Shown here: positions 1 through 7,642 of the stretch, one piece after another
Numbering within the stretch: position 1 is the first letter of the stretch
Layout of the letters: each line of letters begins with the position of its first letter
Source of the DNA: CAJBLF01 sp964494005
Lineage (GTDB): Bacteria > Patescibacteriota > Gracilibacteria > Absconditabacterales > Absconditicoccaceae
Length of the DNA: 21,201 nt
Assembly (NCBI GenBank): GCA_964494005.1
Contig: CAZBQE010000011.1
Span: 1-21,201, forward strand
Direction: 5' to 3'
Translations under genes and position numbers: made by a program
Notes under the pieces: model-generated
Databases searched by the model: none
What the model saw: the letters and a program-made list of their open reading frames with translations, nothing else
Told to the model about the DNA's origin: nothing

Positions 1-138
1 AACTAGCTTTTGTGCGACATTAATGTCGTCATAGAAGCGGTAATGGTACAAAAAGCGACACTACATTGCGTATTTTGTTCCAAAATGGGATGTTTTACGC
101 TATCCCTGTAGCAAGTACGGGGCAGGCTACTTTTTGTC
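1..138. other. Stretch without a convincing gene
   Basis: No family-like coding sequence is visible. Short open stretches exist on both strands but have no recognisable motif. A perfect 14-bp palindrome (CGACATTAATGTCG) lies at 15-28. A GC-rich hairpin, CCCTGTA-5 nt-TACGGGG, lies at 104-122 and resembles hairpins near the tRNA-Leu copies at the other end of the window. Confidence 0.5.
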
Positions 139-183
139 TTATCATTCTAACAAATCATACACTTTCTGCAAGTGTTTATCATC
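139..183 (-). pseudogene. Duplicated C-terminal tail of a Xer recombinase
   Basis: The minus strand encodes DDKHLQKVYDLLEG followed by TAA. This closely matches the last residues of the adjacent intact recombinase (DDKHLQKVHELLET), 87 bp away in the same orientation. An in-frame TAG lies just upstream, at 187-189, so this is a fragment and not a gene. It could be a leftover of a tandem duplication, or of an insertion or excision event at the 3' end of the recombinase gene. Confidence 0.65.
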
Positions 184-191
184 TTTCTATG

Positions 192-223
192 GAACGATAG
201 AACGATGGATGTATAGAACGATA
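192..223. repeat. Three short direct repeats of GAACGATA
   Basis: GAACGATA occurs at 192-199 and 216-223, and GAACGATG at 200-207. They lie between the duplicated recombinase tail and the stop codon of the intact gene. Their function is unknown; they could be a recombination footprint or simple slippage repeats. Confidence 0.5.
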
Positions 224-225
224 GG

Positions 226-1089
226 CTAAGTTTCTAGTAATTCGTGTACTTTCTGTAAATGTTTATCATCTACATGGGTATAGATCTGTGTGGTAGTGAT
301 TGACGCGTGACCGAGTAATGTTTGTACCGCTCTGATGTCGGCTCATTTTTTTATTAGTGTCGTAGCAAAACTATGTCTGAGGGTGTGTGGTGTTACTTTT
401 TTGTTTATCCCTCATAATTTCGCATATTTTCTGACTATTTCTTCAATACTATTTCTACTCAAATGTTCTCAGAATCCATTTCTTGAAAGACTTATAAACA
501 AGTACGGACTTTCATCTGTCCTTAATTCATTCCATTTTTTCAAGGCGTCGATGGCGTGTTTGGTTGCGAACACGGAGCGGAGTTTCGATCATTTTCCTAC
601 AACCGAAAATTGATGAGAATCCAGTTTGATATCTTTTTTTTGAAGAGTTATCAATTCTGTTACTCTTAGTCCTGTTCCGTATAAAAATTGGAGAATTGCG
701 AAATCTCTCATTTTTTGGAGTTCGTTTTTTGTATATTCGAGTGGTGCGGCAAGGATTCTTCCAATTTCTTTGTCATCCAGATAATTCACCTCTCTTGGTG
801 GTGTTTTGGCTAATTCCAATTTATCTGGACTCATACAGTCGATATCGTTTTTCAAAATAAATCTGAAAAATGCTCTGATGGCGACAATGTGGTAGTTGAT
901 GGTTTTGACGTTTAGTTTTTTTTTGTGGAGTGCCATTCTGTAGTCGAGGAGCTGCATGCGATTAATTTTGCTGACATCGATGTCACCGACAAATTCGAGG
1001 AATCTATTGAGCCACAGGCTGTAGTTTTCTATCGTCTTGGGGCTGACATTTTTTTCATACTGCAAATAATACATGAACTTCTCGAGCAA
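226..1089 (-). CDS. Tyrosine recombinase, XerC/XerD type
   Basis: This 287-aa protein is a site-specific tyrosine recombinase of the usual Xer length (about 300 aa). The N-terminal SAM-like DNA-binding domain covers roughly residues 1-90, starting LLEKFMYYLQYEKNVSPKTI. The catalytic domain follows, with R142 in GTGLRVTEL, H235 and R238 in HTLRH, H261 in LLGHASI, and the nucleophile Y270 in TQIYTHV. Four in-frame TGA codons are read as Gly, including the one in LIKKGADIRAVQ, where Xer proteins normally have Gly. The start used is a TTG at 1087-1089; the frame stays open upstream, so a slightly earlier start is possible. It lies 55 bp after the stop of the 510-aa membrane protein gene and may share its transcript. 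Known Xer proteins resolve chromosome dimers at dif; XerC and XerD cannot be told apart here, and a mobile-element integrase is possible. Confidence 0.9.
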
Positions 1090-1144
1090 TGCACTGATAG
1101 TAGTGGAATATGTTGTATTTGTAAAAAATGCTGTGTTCTGTTTT

Positions 1145-2677
1145 TTAGAACTCGTCGCTCATAGCTTCTGGTTCGTCTGTAGTTTCTTCAAAGGCATTAG
1201 TGTCTGTTGGAACTGAAATCTCTGCTTCATTTACTAATTCTCTTTCATTTGTAATTTCTGTTTCGGAAGCATTGATCAATGTTTCCAATTGTGCAATATA
1301 TTGATCAAATTGTGCAAAGTATCATTCGAGATTATTTATTTCTTCTCCTTTTGCAATCTTTTCGAGAAGGTCAGTCGCTTTTCTTTCGATATAGAGTCCG
1401 TATTTTATGATGGTGTTATTATTCATGCTTTTCCCTGTTTCTCGGAGTTCATTTCATTGAGTTACATAATCAGCAAGTTTACTGAGATCGGTTTCTTCTG
1501 AAATTATTTCTTCTGTCTGAATTCATAGATCATTCAATTCTCCGAAATTATTTATTTCTTCTATTGTTCAGCTTGTTTCTTCTCCTGTGATGGTTTCTAT
1601 TGTCCCTGTAATATCTTCTATTGTTCCTGTGGTTTCTTCTACTTCTTCGCTGGCATGCATTTGTTCGATTTCGTTATTTTTTCCGAATATGTTTCCTAAT
1701 TCTACTGGATACATAGTTTGTAAGATAAAATAGGTCGTAAATCCTAATGCTGCAAAAAGTACAACAAAGAGTAATGTTTTGACGCTTTTGGTTTTGGTCT
1801 GTGGAATTGTTGTTTGAGTCATTGTTTGTACAGGAATTTCTGTTGTTGGAGTTGGTATAGTAAAAGCGGGAGCTGTCATTTGATTAGCTTCAGGTTCTAG
1901 GTTTCAGTTTATAGGTTGTTCAATTGCTGGTATTTGTTCTGATGAAGTTTCTTTTGGTATTTCTGTTGGAGTTGTTTCAATTTTTACTTCGAATTTTGGT
2001 TCATTTGGTGTTTCTGATCATCCAAGCATGGCTTCGAGATCGAAAGTTTTTGGCGTTTCTATATCTGTTTTTGGTGTAGTATCTATTTTAGCTTCTTCTG
2101 CTAATCCGCCTGTACTTGCTTGCGATTGAAGATTATCGATGATGTTCATATCTTCTTGTAATGTTGTAGGTTCTATTATCTTTTGTTGTGGTGTTTCGTT
2201 TGGTGTTGTAGCTACTTCTTCTATTGTACTTGATGGTTCTATTTCTTGGATAGGAGTTTCTTCAACTGGTGTTTCTTTGATTTGTGGTATTTTTTCAGTG
2301 AGTATTTCTTTTGTTTTTTTAGTTACGGGAGTTTCTGTTGGTGTTTCTATAAAAAGATTTTCGCTAGGTATTTCTGGCATTTCTGCTTTTGGAACGAAAG
2401 GGCTTGAAGATATTGGTTCTTCTGCTGTTACTATTGGTTCTTCTGCTGGTGTTTCGACTTGTTGATTTTTTTTATCTTCTGTTTTGAGTCGATCTTTATT
2501 TTTTTCCGCTTCCGGTAAATTGAGATCAAGATTGAGATCTATATCGGTAGAAGGTGGAAGGTCTCAGGTAGAAGGCTGTATTTCAGCTGTTGGAGTATTT
2601 TCCTCGAGATTGATATCGAGATTTTGATTGTTGTCATCTTGTGTTACAGGAGTAACTGGAGTGGTTGTGTCTGCCAT
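1145..2677 (-). CDS. Single-pass membrane protein with long Pro/Thr/Glu-rich N-terminal region
   Basis: I do not recognise a family. The 510-aa product starts MADTTTPVTPVTQDD and has about 300 residues rich in Pro, Thr, Glu and Ile that look disordered. One transmembrane helix follows at about residues 301-321 (TLLFVVLFAALGFTTYFILQ), preceded by Lys residues, so the N-terminal region is probably cytoplasmic. After the helix come degenerate TGTIE-type repeats (EDITGTIETITGEETSGTIEE) and a roughly 140-residue helical acidic tail. Seven in-frame TGA codons are read as Gly and the stop is TAA. A consensus promoter and a structured leader lie upstream. The recombinase gene follows 55 bp after the stop. 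A scaffold or cell-envelope role would fit, but nothing in the sequence proves it. Confidence 0.8.
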
Positions 2678-2687
2678 ATTAACAAAC

Positions 2688-2716
2688 AAAGGGATAAAAG
2701 TTTAAGCGTTCAAACG
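2688..2716 (-). promoter_or_regulatory. Leader element shared with the 224-aa protein gene
   Basis: This 29-nt block in the 5' leader of the 510-aa gene nearly repeats the block at 4783-4812, with one indel and three mismatches. Both lie about 10-25 nt upstream of an ATG on the minus strand. An adjacent inverted repeat, AAACGAC (2712-2718) and GTCGTTT (2727-2733), can form a 7-bp hairpin with an 8-nt loop. It may be an operator or an RNA control element; the function is inferred only from conservation within the window. Confidence 0.5.
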
Positions 2717-2764
2717 ACATTGTTTAGTCGTTTATTTGTTTGATTGTTTCGCTTATATAGTCCA

Positions 2765-2793
2765 ATTATAGTCTAAATAGTATATTTTGTCAA
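2765..2793 (-). promoter_or_regulatory. Consensus sigma70-type promoter for the 510-aa gene
   Basis: On the minus strand TTGACA (2788-2793) and TATAAT (2765-2770) are both perfect consensus hexamers, with 17 bp between them. Transcription would start near 2757, giving a leader of about 80 nt before the ATG at 2677. The strength of the match suggests high expression of the membrane protein and perhaps the recombinase downstream. Confidence 0.8.
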
Positions 2794-2839
2794 AAAAGGG
2801 CGTATTTGTACCCTAATTTAGTTGACTTTTTGTAAAAAT

Positions 2840-3553
2840 TTATCCTGTGTGTCTACCGAGGACGGCTCATCGGATTTTGATGTGTGGATAGTGAAATTTT
2901 ATCAATTTTGCTAATTCATTGATCGTAGATCAGGTAGTGGTAATGTCGTCGACAATGAGAATAGTTTCGTTGCCGAGGAGGGTGAGATTGGGAATCAGAG
3001 AAAATGCATTTTTTAAATTTTTTAATCTGCCTTCTCTATTGAGACTTGCTTGTGTTTTGGTATGTTTTTTCTTTTTTGCGAGTTCGATTCGTGGGATTCA
3101 GGTTACTTCACTCAGTTGTTTTGCTAATATTTTCGACTGATTGTAGCCTTTGATGAAGTGTTCTCTGTATCGATGGGTAGGGATTCGGGTAACAAAAAAT
3201 TTAGAATTTGGAATTTTTAATTTGCAATTTAAAAGTGTTTGATTTACTTCTATTGCTAGTTTTAGTCTGTCGACGAGGAAGCCGCCGATGTCTTTTTTGT
3301 GGAAATATTTGAGTTTCATAATAAGTTTTTTGAGTATTTTGTCGTATCTAAAGGGAATGATAATTCCTTCTAAAACGAATTTTTTTTCTGACCTACAATT
3401 CAGACAGACCTTATAATCTGCGGAAAACCTGTGGCATATCGGACAGATTTCTGGATGTGGCTCCAATAATTTTTTGCACATTTTACACAAATATGCTCCT
3501 GTTGTTCAACAGATTATACATGTTCTTGGGAATATATAGTTTATCAAGTTCAT
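2840..3553 (-). CDS. comF: ComF-family phosphoribosyltransferase-like protein
   Basis: This 237-aa protein has the two-part ComF layout. The N-terminal zinc-finger-like part carries Cys pairs at C12/C15, C23/C26 and C37/C40 and a later CLNC. A type I phosphoribosyltransferase domain follows, with the PRPP-binding loop VDDITTTGST at about 201-210. The loop Gly208 is encoded by TGA at 2930-2932, and four TGA codons occur in all. The ATG at 3553 gives the typical start MNLINYIFPRTCIICG, which contains a TGA-encoded Gly; standard-code reading would begin later and lose the first Cys pair. ComF proteins act in natural transformation after DNA uptake in other bacteria. No other com gene is visible here. 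Residues NCKLKIPNSKFF are encoded by an AT-rich low-complexity stretch (3191-3233) that looks inserted. Confidence 0.9.
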
Positions 3554-3681
3554 AAAGTCAGTAAAGTCTAAAATCGCTTGTATTGTATATTAGTAGTTGT
3601 AGAAAAAAACTGACAAAGTTAGGAAAAAAACTGTTCAGCTATGCTGAATACATCCTCCTTCAAAAACATTTCTTTCATATT

Positions 3682-3825
3682 ATCCTTCAAAAAATATTTT
3701 TGATTGAATAATATGTAGTTCCCAAAACGAATGAATATTCGATTGGGAAAATATGATTGAAGGATGCATAGTTGCTATCACAATAATTCTTCATTACATT
3801 TCAGACTTATTTGGATAACAACTAT
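3682..3825. repeat. Cluster of imperfect inverted repeats
   Basis: Outer arms ATCCTTCA (3682-3689) and TGAAGGAT (3758-3765) flank a hairpin with arms TTCCCAA (3719-3725) and TTGGGAA (3743-3749) and an inner CGAAT/ATTCG stem (3728-3741). A further pair, ATAGTTG (3768-3774) and CAACTAT (3819-3825), follows. No coding sequence is seen here. This may be a decayed palindromic element or a structured RNA; evidence for either is weak. Confidence 0.4.
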
Positions 3826-3885
3826 AATTCTCTCAGCCAATCCAGAACCATGGATTGACGTTCGAAAAAACAAAGGTAGGAAAAA

Positions 3886-4013
3886 ATTCCGGCGTATGAT
3901 AACCTCATTCCGGCGCTAAGTGTTGTAGCCGGAATCTAATAATAAGTTTTATATGAGATTCCGGCCGCAATTCGGGACGCCGGAATGAGGTACATTAGTT
4001 TTGACGCCGGAAT
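3886..4013. repeat. Nested palindrome built from six ATTCCGGC modules
   Basis: ATTCCGGC or its complement GCCGGAAT occurs six times, orientation + + - + - -, near 3886, 3907, 3928, 3958, 3979 and 4006. The first three copies are exactly 21 bp apart. They form three nested inverted repeats: an outer pair at 3886/4013, a perfect 14-bp pair at 3902-3915 and 3978-3991, and a perfect 10-bp pair at 3928-3937 and 3956-3965. The element is GC-rich in an AT-rich setting and has no ORF of note. It resembles a REP/BIME-type or other non-autonomous palindromic element, but I do not recognise the family. Confidence 0.8.
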
Positions 4014-4033
4014 AACGAATGATATTAGTAACA

Positions 4034-4059
4034 AAAAAGAAGCCAATTGGCTTCTTTTT
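4034..4059. terminator. Bidirectional intrinsic terminator
   Basis: A perfect 26-bp palindrome has a GAAGCC/GGCTTC core stem (4039-4044 and 4049-4054), an AATT loop, a 5' A-run and a 3' T-run. On the minus strand it lies 26 bp after the stop of the 224-aa gene, so it should end that transcript. Confidence 0.8.
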
Positions 4060-4084
4060 GCGAAAGTATGTGTTGTTAAAATAT

Positions 4085-4759
4085 TTATTTTTTGATAATC
4101 GCTTCGATCGCTGCGAATCCCATTTCTTCTTTATCATTGATTAAGATATAGAGTTCGTCGCCTGCTTTTCCCTTGAAAAAGGTTACTGCAGCTTGGTTGA
4201 GGAAATAATTTTTTCCGTCATCTGTGATTGCTACGAATTTGTTGTCGTCAGTTTTGGAAAGTACTGCTCTGACGTGTTTTCTTTCTACTGGTTGAATCAG
4301 TTTGTAGATGAATTTTCCATCTTCGAGTATTTTGAGTTTGAGATAATCTCAAGGTACTAATTTTGTCTTACTTGAATAGTTTAATGGTACTGGGTATTTT
4401 TTTTGATCAGCTCCGATCATAAAGTATCCGTCGAATTTCCCTTCTACTACTTCAGCATTTTCTTCTGAATAGGTCTTGAGTTCAGCGTTGTTTCCGTTTT
4501 CTTCTTTGATTTCTATGCTGTCTGGATTTTCCGGATCGAATTTTGCCAATTGATTGAGTGTTAGCTTGATTCTTTTCATGTCGTTTTCCATATTTCCCAA
4601 CATGTTTTGTACGAACTGTACCATGTGTTGATGCTTCTGCATCATTTCGTCTTTGTTGACTTTCTTTGTTGTTGCAGGTTTTACTGTTTTTGGTTCAGCT
4701 TTTGTAGCTGGTTTAGTAGCTTTAGGTTCTACTTTAGCTGTTGTTTTCGGTTCTGCCAT
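4085..4759 (-). CDS. Conserved-looking cytoplasmic protein of unknown function
   Basis: I do not recognise the family of this 224-aa protein. It starts MAEPKTTAKVEPKATKPATK, a Lys/Ala/Pro/Thr-rich tail of about 40 residues like those of some nucleic-acid-binding proteins. A helical segment follows (MMQKHQHMVQFVQNMLGNMENDMKRI is its region, about residues 37-62), then a beta-rich C-terminal half. A single in-frame TGA encodes the Gly in KLVPGDYLKL. The ATG at 4759 is preferred over an upstream start at 4939, because a promoter (4845-4872) and a leader element (4783-4812) lie between them. No signal peptide or membrane segment is seen. The end is marked by a strong terminator. Confidence 0.8.
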
Positions 4760-4782
4760 TTTTGTTTTTGTTTTAAGAAGAT

Positions 4783-4812
4783 AAAGGGAGTAAACGTTTA
4801 AATGTTCAAACG
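4783..4812 (-). promoter_or_regulatory. Leader element shared with the 510-aa gene
   Basis: This 30-nt block nearly repeats 2688-2716 and sits at a comparable place in the leader of the 224-aa gene. It contains a CGTTT-8 nt-AAACG inverted repeat that could form a hairpin or bind a dimeric regulator. Confidence 0.5.
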
Positions 4813-4844
4813 TGTAAACGATTTTTTTTGTTTCATCGTTATCA

Positions 4845-4872
4845 AGTATATGGGTTTTTAGAATTTTTGCAA
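4845..4872 (-). promoter_or_regulatory. Sigma70-like promoter for the 224-aa gene
   Basis: On the minus strand TTGCAA (4867-4872) and TATACT (4845-4850) are separated by 16 bp. The predicted start near 4838 gives a leader of about 80 nt, like that of the 510-aa gene. Confidence 0.6.
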
Positions 4873-4978
4873 ATTTTTTTTGTATATGTAATTTTTTCTT
4901 GTTTTTGAGGATGAAATAACCATATATGATAGTATACATTTTAGATTTTGAATTTTATATTTTAAATTTTGAAATAAA

Positions 4979-5890
4979 ATGAAAAAATTATTGAGCATAT
5001 TCGCTTTGCTTGTGTTGATGTTTTGAGTGGGTTTTGCCGTCGAAGGGGATTTGCGAGATTGGATGGATAATTTGAGTGATGATATTCCATTCGGATATAC
5101 TATGAGTCAGAAAATTAGTGTTGATGATATAGATGTTGATAGTATTACCATCAAATCTCCTGTCATAGAGGATGACTTTGACAATAAGATAACCAAATAT
5201 ACGGTAATGTTTTCTGAATATCCTTTGTCTCAGATTTTGGAAAATGCGGTATTGATAGATGAGGCGATGGAGAAGACATTTGAATTTACCACTGTGGGAA
5301 ATGAAATAACTATGGAACTTACTTCTGCTAATGATGGTATTATTCCAACTAAGGTCTATTATCTTTCTGTTATTCCAAAAGATCAAAATAATATTTTGGG
5401 AGAGATTTCCAATGAACTTCGATTTAAACTTGCTACGCAGACGTATGGAGAGGGAACTTATGAAGAAGCTACGCATACCGCTGCTGGTGCAAATATGGCT
5501 TTAGCGAATATCACTCATACTATTACCAATAATAGAGCGACGTTGAGATGGACAGCTGTTGATGGATCAGACAAAGTAGATATTTTTCTTTGGAATCCTA
5601 CGAGTAGTGTATTCGAAAGATTGGCTATAGTCAATATGACTGATGAAACCTATACGTTCACGCTTACAAGAAATGGAGAATATATCGTAAATTTTGTTCC
5701 AAATAATGAAGGAACAGAACATCGTTATACGTTTATTGCTGATGGTATTGTTGCTACGACAACGACTACACCAAGTACTCCTGTTATAGGACCTATTCCT
5801 GCTACATGACCAAAAGAGAATGTTCTTATCGCATTAGCGATAGCTGTGGTAGCATATATAGTATACAGAAGAGTAAGAGCAAAACATTAA
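4979..5890 (+). CDS. Secreted surface protein with LPxTG-like C-terminal anchor
   Basis: This 303-aa protein begins with a clear signal peptide, MKKLLSIFALLVLMFGVGFA, with likely cleavage after A20. Gly16 within it is encoded by TGA (5024-5026). The body is beta-rich; residues about 170-255 (from ALANITHTITNNRATLRWTA) resemble a fibronectin type III-like fold. A Thr-rich linker leads to IPATGPKEN, a hydrophobic helix (about 281-297) and the basic tail YRRVRAKH. That tripartite end resembles a sortase signal with a variant motif, and its Gly277 is a TGA codon (5807-5809). The alternative is a simple C-terminal membrane anchor. No sortase gene lies in the window. The restriction enzyme gene starts 18 bp downstream. 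Confidence 0.85.
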
Positions 5891-5908
5891 TTTTCTTAAT
5901 TTTTAGAA

Positions 5909-6517
5909 ATGTCCAAAAAGACTAGGATTGAATTATTTTTAGAATTAGCAAAACCAGACCAAAATTGAATTTCTAGACGAGTAAAAAAAGATGAATTTAG
6001 AGGAGAATATTCAGATCTCTATTTTGAAAATTGATGTTCTTGGGGAAGGTCTGATGGAAATTTAGCAAAGCAATACATTATTGAATACGAAAAATCTCTT
6101 ACTCCTTGAAATAGAGTTGATGCAATTAGATTAAATGGTTTCAATAAATGAGAAAAATGGACTCAAAACATAAAAGCAGACATTAAGAAACATTATAAAG
6201 ATAAAAGATGTGTGATTTTAGATACTTCTGGACCTGAAGTAGATCACAAAAATTGATGGAAAAATGATTTATCTGTTATGAATTCTAGCACACAAAAACT
6301 AGAAGATTTTCAACCACTTAGTAAGGCTGCAAATGATGCAAAAAGACAACATTGTAAGATTTGTATGAGAACAGGAGAAAGATTTGATGATAAAAAGCTA
6401 TGATACCCAATTTCATATACAGAATGAGGGAAAGCCCACAATTGAAGACCAAATGGGTGTATTTGATGCTTTCGATACGATCCAATAGATTTTAGAAAAC
6501 ATTTAAAAGGAAAATAA
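5909..6517 (+). CDS. NlaIII/IceA1-like HNH restriction endonuclease
   Basis: The 202-aa product, read with nine TGA codons as Gly, resembles as I recall it the NlaIII/IceA1 family of type II restriction enzymes (CATG in characterised members). It starts with the family-like TRIELFLELAKPDQNGISRR. Other family-like parts are DAIRLNGF, the HNH stretch EVDHKNGW (D112, H113), and QPLSKAANDAKRQHCKIC with zinc-type Cys pairs C149/C152 and C184/C187, ending CFRYDPIDFRKHL. The length is close to the family's (about 200-230 aa). There is no cognate DNA methyltransferase anywhere in the window. Arg is almost always AGA and Leu often TTA, unlike some neighbours, which hints at transfer. Because Gly is TGA at motif positions, the gene could not make full-length enzyme in a standard-code host. 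The specificity is inference from family resemblance. Confidence 0.75.
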
Positions 6518-6598
6518 TCTTGATTTTGAAAAATATTTGCATACTATAGTTCAATGTGTATATTATCTGTGTTATTTTTAGTTATTTATCAAATAGAC

Positions 6599-6982
6599 AT
6601 GAAAAAGTACCTTGGCATATTTGTGTTGGTTGTAGCTATGATCTTTTTTGTAGGCTGTGATAAACATACGACAATTCTTGAAATAATAGATGATGATAAT
6701 TTATCCACGGAAAATGAAGCGAATATATCATTTGATTCATCTGATGCTGTTGATTGTGATAATTTGGAAAAGACTAGTAAAGGTCTTGTTTCCAAGGATG
6801 CTTGTTTTCGAGATAATGCAATAAAAACAAAGAATTATGTTTTTTGTGGAAAGATAGAGAATCCGTTTACTAGATATTCATGTTATGCTTGATTAGCAAA
6901 TGATTTGCAAGATATCTCACTCTGTTCATATATAGAAGATGAAATTATTAGATTTACCTGTGAAGAACAATTTACGGAATAA
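6599..6982 (+). CDS. Small Cys-rich lipoprotein
   Basis: This 127-aa protein has a lipoprotein signal, MKKYLGIFVLVVAMIFFVGC, with lipid attachment expected at C20. After an acidic linker come spaced Cys motifs (DCDNLEK, KDACFRDNA, VFCGKI, RYSCYAG, SLCSYI, FTCEEQF), which suggest disulphides outside the cell. One in-frame TGA encodes the Gly in CYAGLAND. The ATG at 6599 places the signal peptide correctly; an earlier ATG at 6554 would add a hydrophobic extension and is less likely. The function is unknown. Confidence 0.75.
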
Positions 6983-7038
6983 GATATAGTAATTTATGTT
7001 TTTTTCTTGTTTTTTTTATAATCTTTATTTTTGGTATT

Positions 7039-7530
7039 TTACCAAAATAGCTTATATATTCCTGCAGTAATAAGTGTTGTCAATCGTCCTATGATTTCCA
7101 TGAATATTTTTGTTCAATGCTTCTTTTTCGTTTGTTTTATTATAATTTTCCATTGGTTGTCTGATACTATCTGTTGGCCTAATTTCTGTTCTATGGAAAA
7201 AATTTCTTCTCTGATGGCTTTCGCGTTTGTCAGATAATTTTTGTGTTCAGCTTCAATGACGATTTTGATGCCTTTTGTATCTTGGATAGCAGGATTATTG
7301 TGTTGTGTTTTAGCAACTTGATATCGGATAGTATCGTAAAGAAAAATCAGATTTTCATGGATTCTTTTGTGTTTTTTGATAATCTTGCGATGGATAAAAG
7401 CCAAGAAACATATCACTACTATATATCCTAGGATTACGAGCAAAAGTATTTCCGCTTCTGGTTCTGCTCGTCCGCTGATATTTGCCATGATGTGGACGAT
7501 TTTGCTTCGAAAGAGATTGAGGCTTTCCAT
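7039..7530 (-). CDS. Small membrane protein of unknown function
   Basis: This 163-aa protein has one transmembrane helix at about residues 28-46 (ILLLVILGYIVVICFLAFI), followed by a basic, helix-rich cytoplasmic-type region starting HRKIIKKHKRIHENL. One TGA (7114-7116) encodes Gly in KKHGTKIF and adds 25 residues that the standard code would cut off. The layout recalls LemA-type proteins, but the characteristic LemA motifs are not seen. The gene lies downstream of tilS on the same strand, 112 bp after its stop, with short AATTAAG tandem repeats between. Confidence 0.7.
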
Positions 7531-7642
7531 AAAATATGATTAAGAATTAAGAATTAAGATATTGTCTTATTATGGATTATTGTAATGTATCATATGTTTG
7601 TTTTAATGATTTTTTGATTATTTATTTTTTACTATTTGTTTT

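Noticed and set aside
1..138. Open frames on both strands at the window start
   Set aside because: They are short, lack motifs and run through a hairpin; no family is recognisable.
335..613. Plus-strand open frame of 92 codons
   Set aside because: It is antisense to the C-terminal catalytic half of the recombinase, which carries all expected motifs.
3886..4013. CRISPR-like array from the 21-bp spacing
   Set aside because: The modules are only 8-9 bp, change orientation and form nested palindromes.
4760..4939. N-terminal extension of the 224-aa protein to an upstream start at 4939
   Set aside because: It would translate through the promoter and shared leader element, and its composition looks non-coding.
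5909..6517. CATG avoidance as support for an active CATG-cutting enzyme
   Set aside because: CATG is easily found in many places across the window, so there is no sign of strong avoidance.
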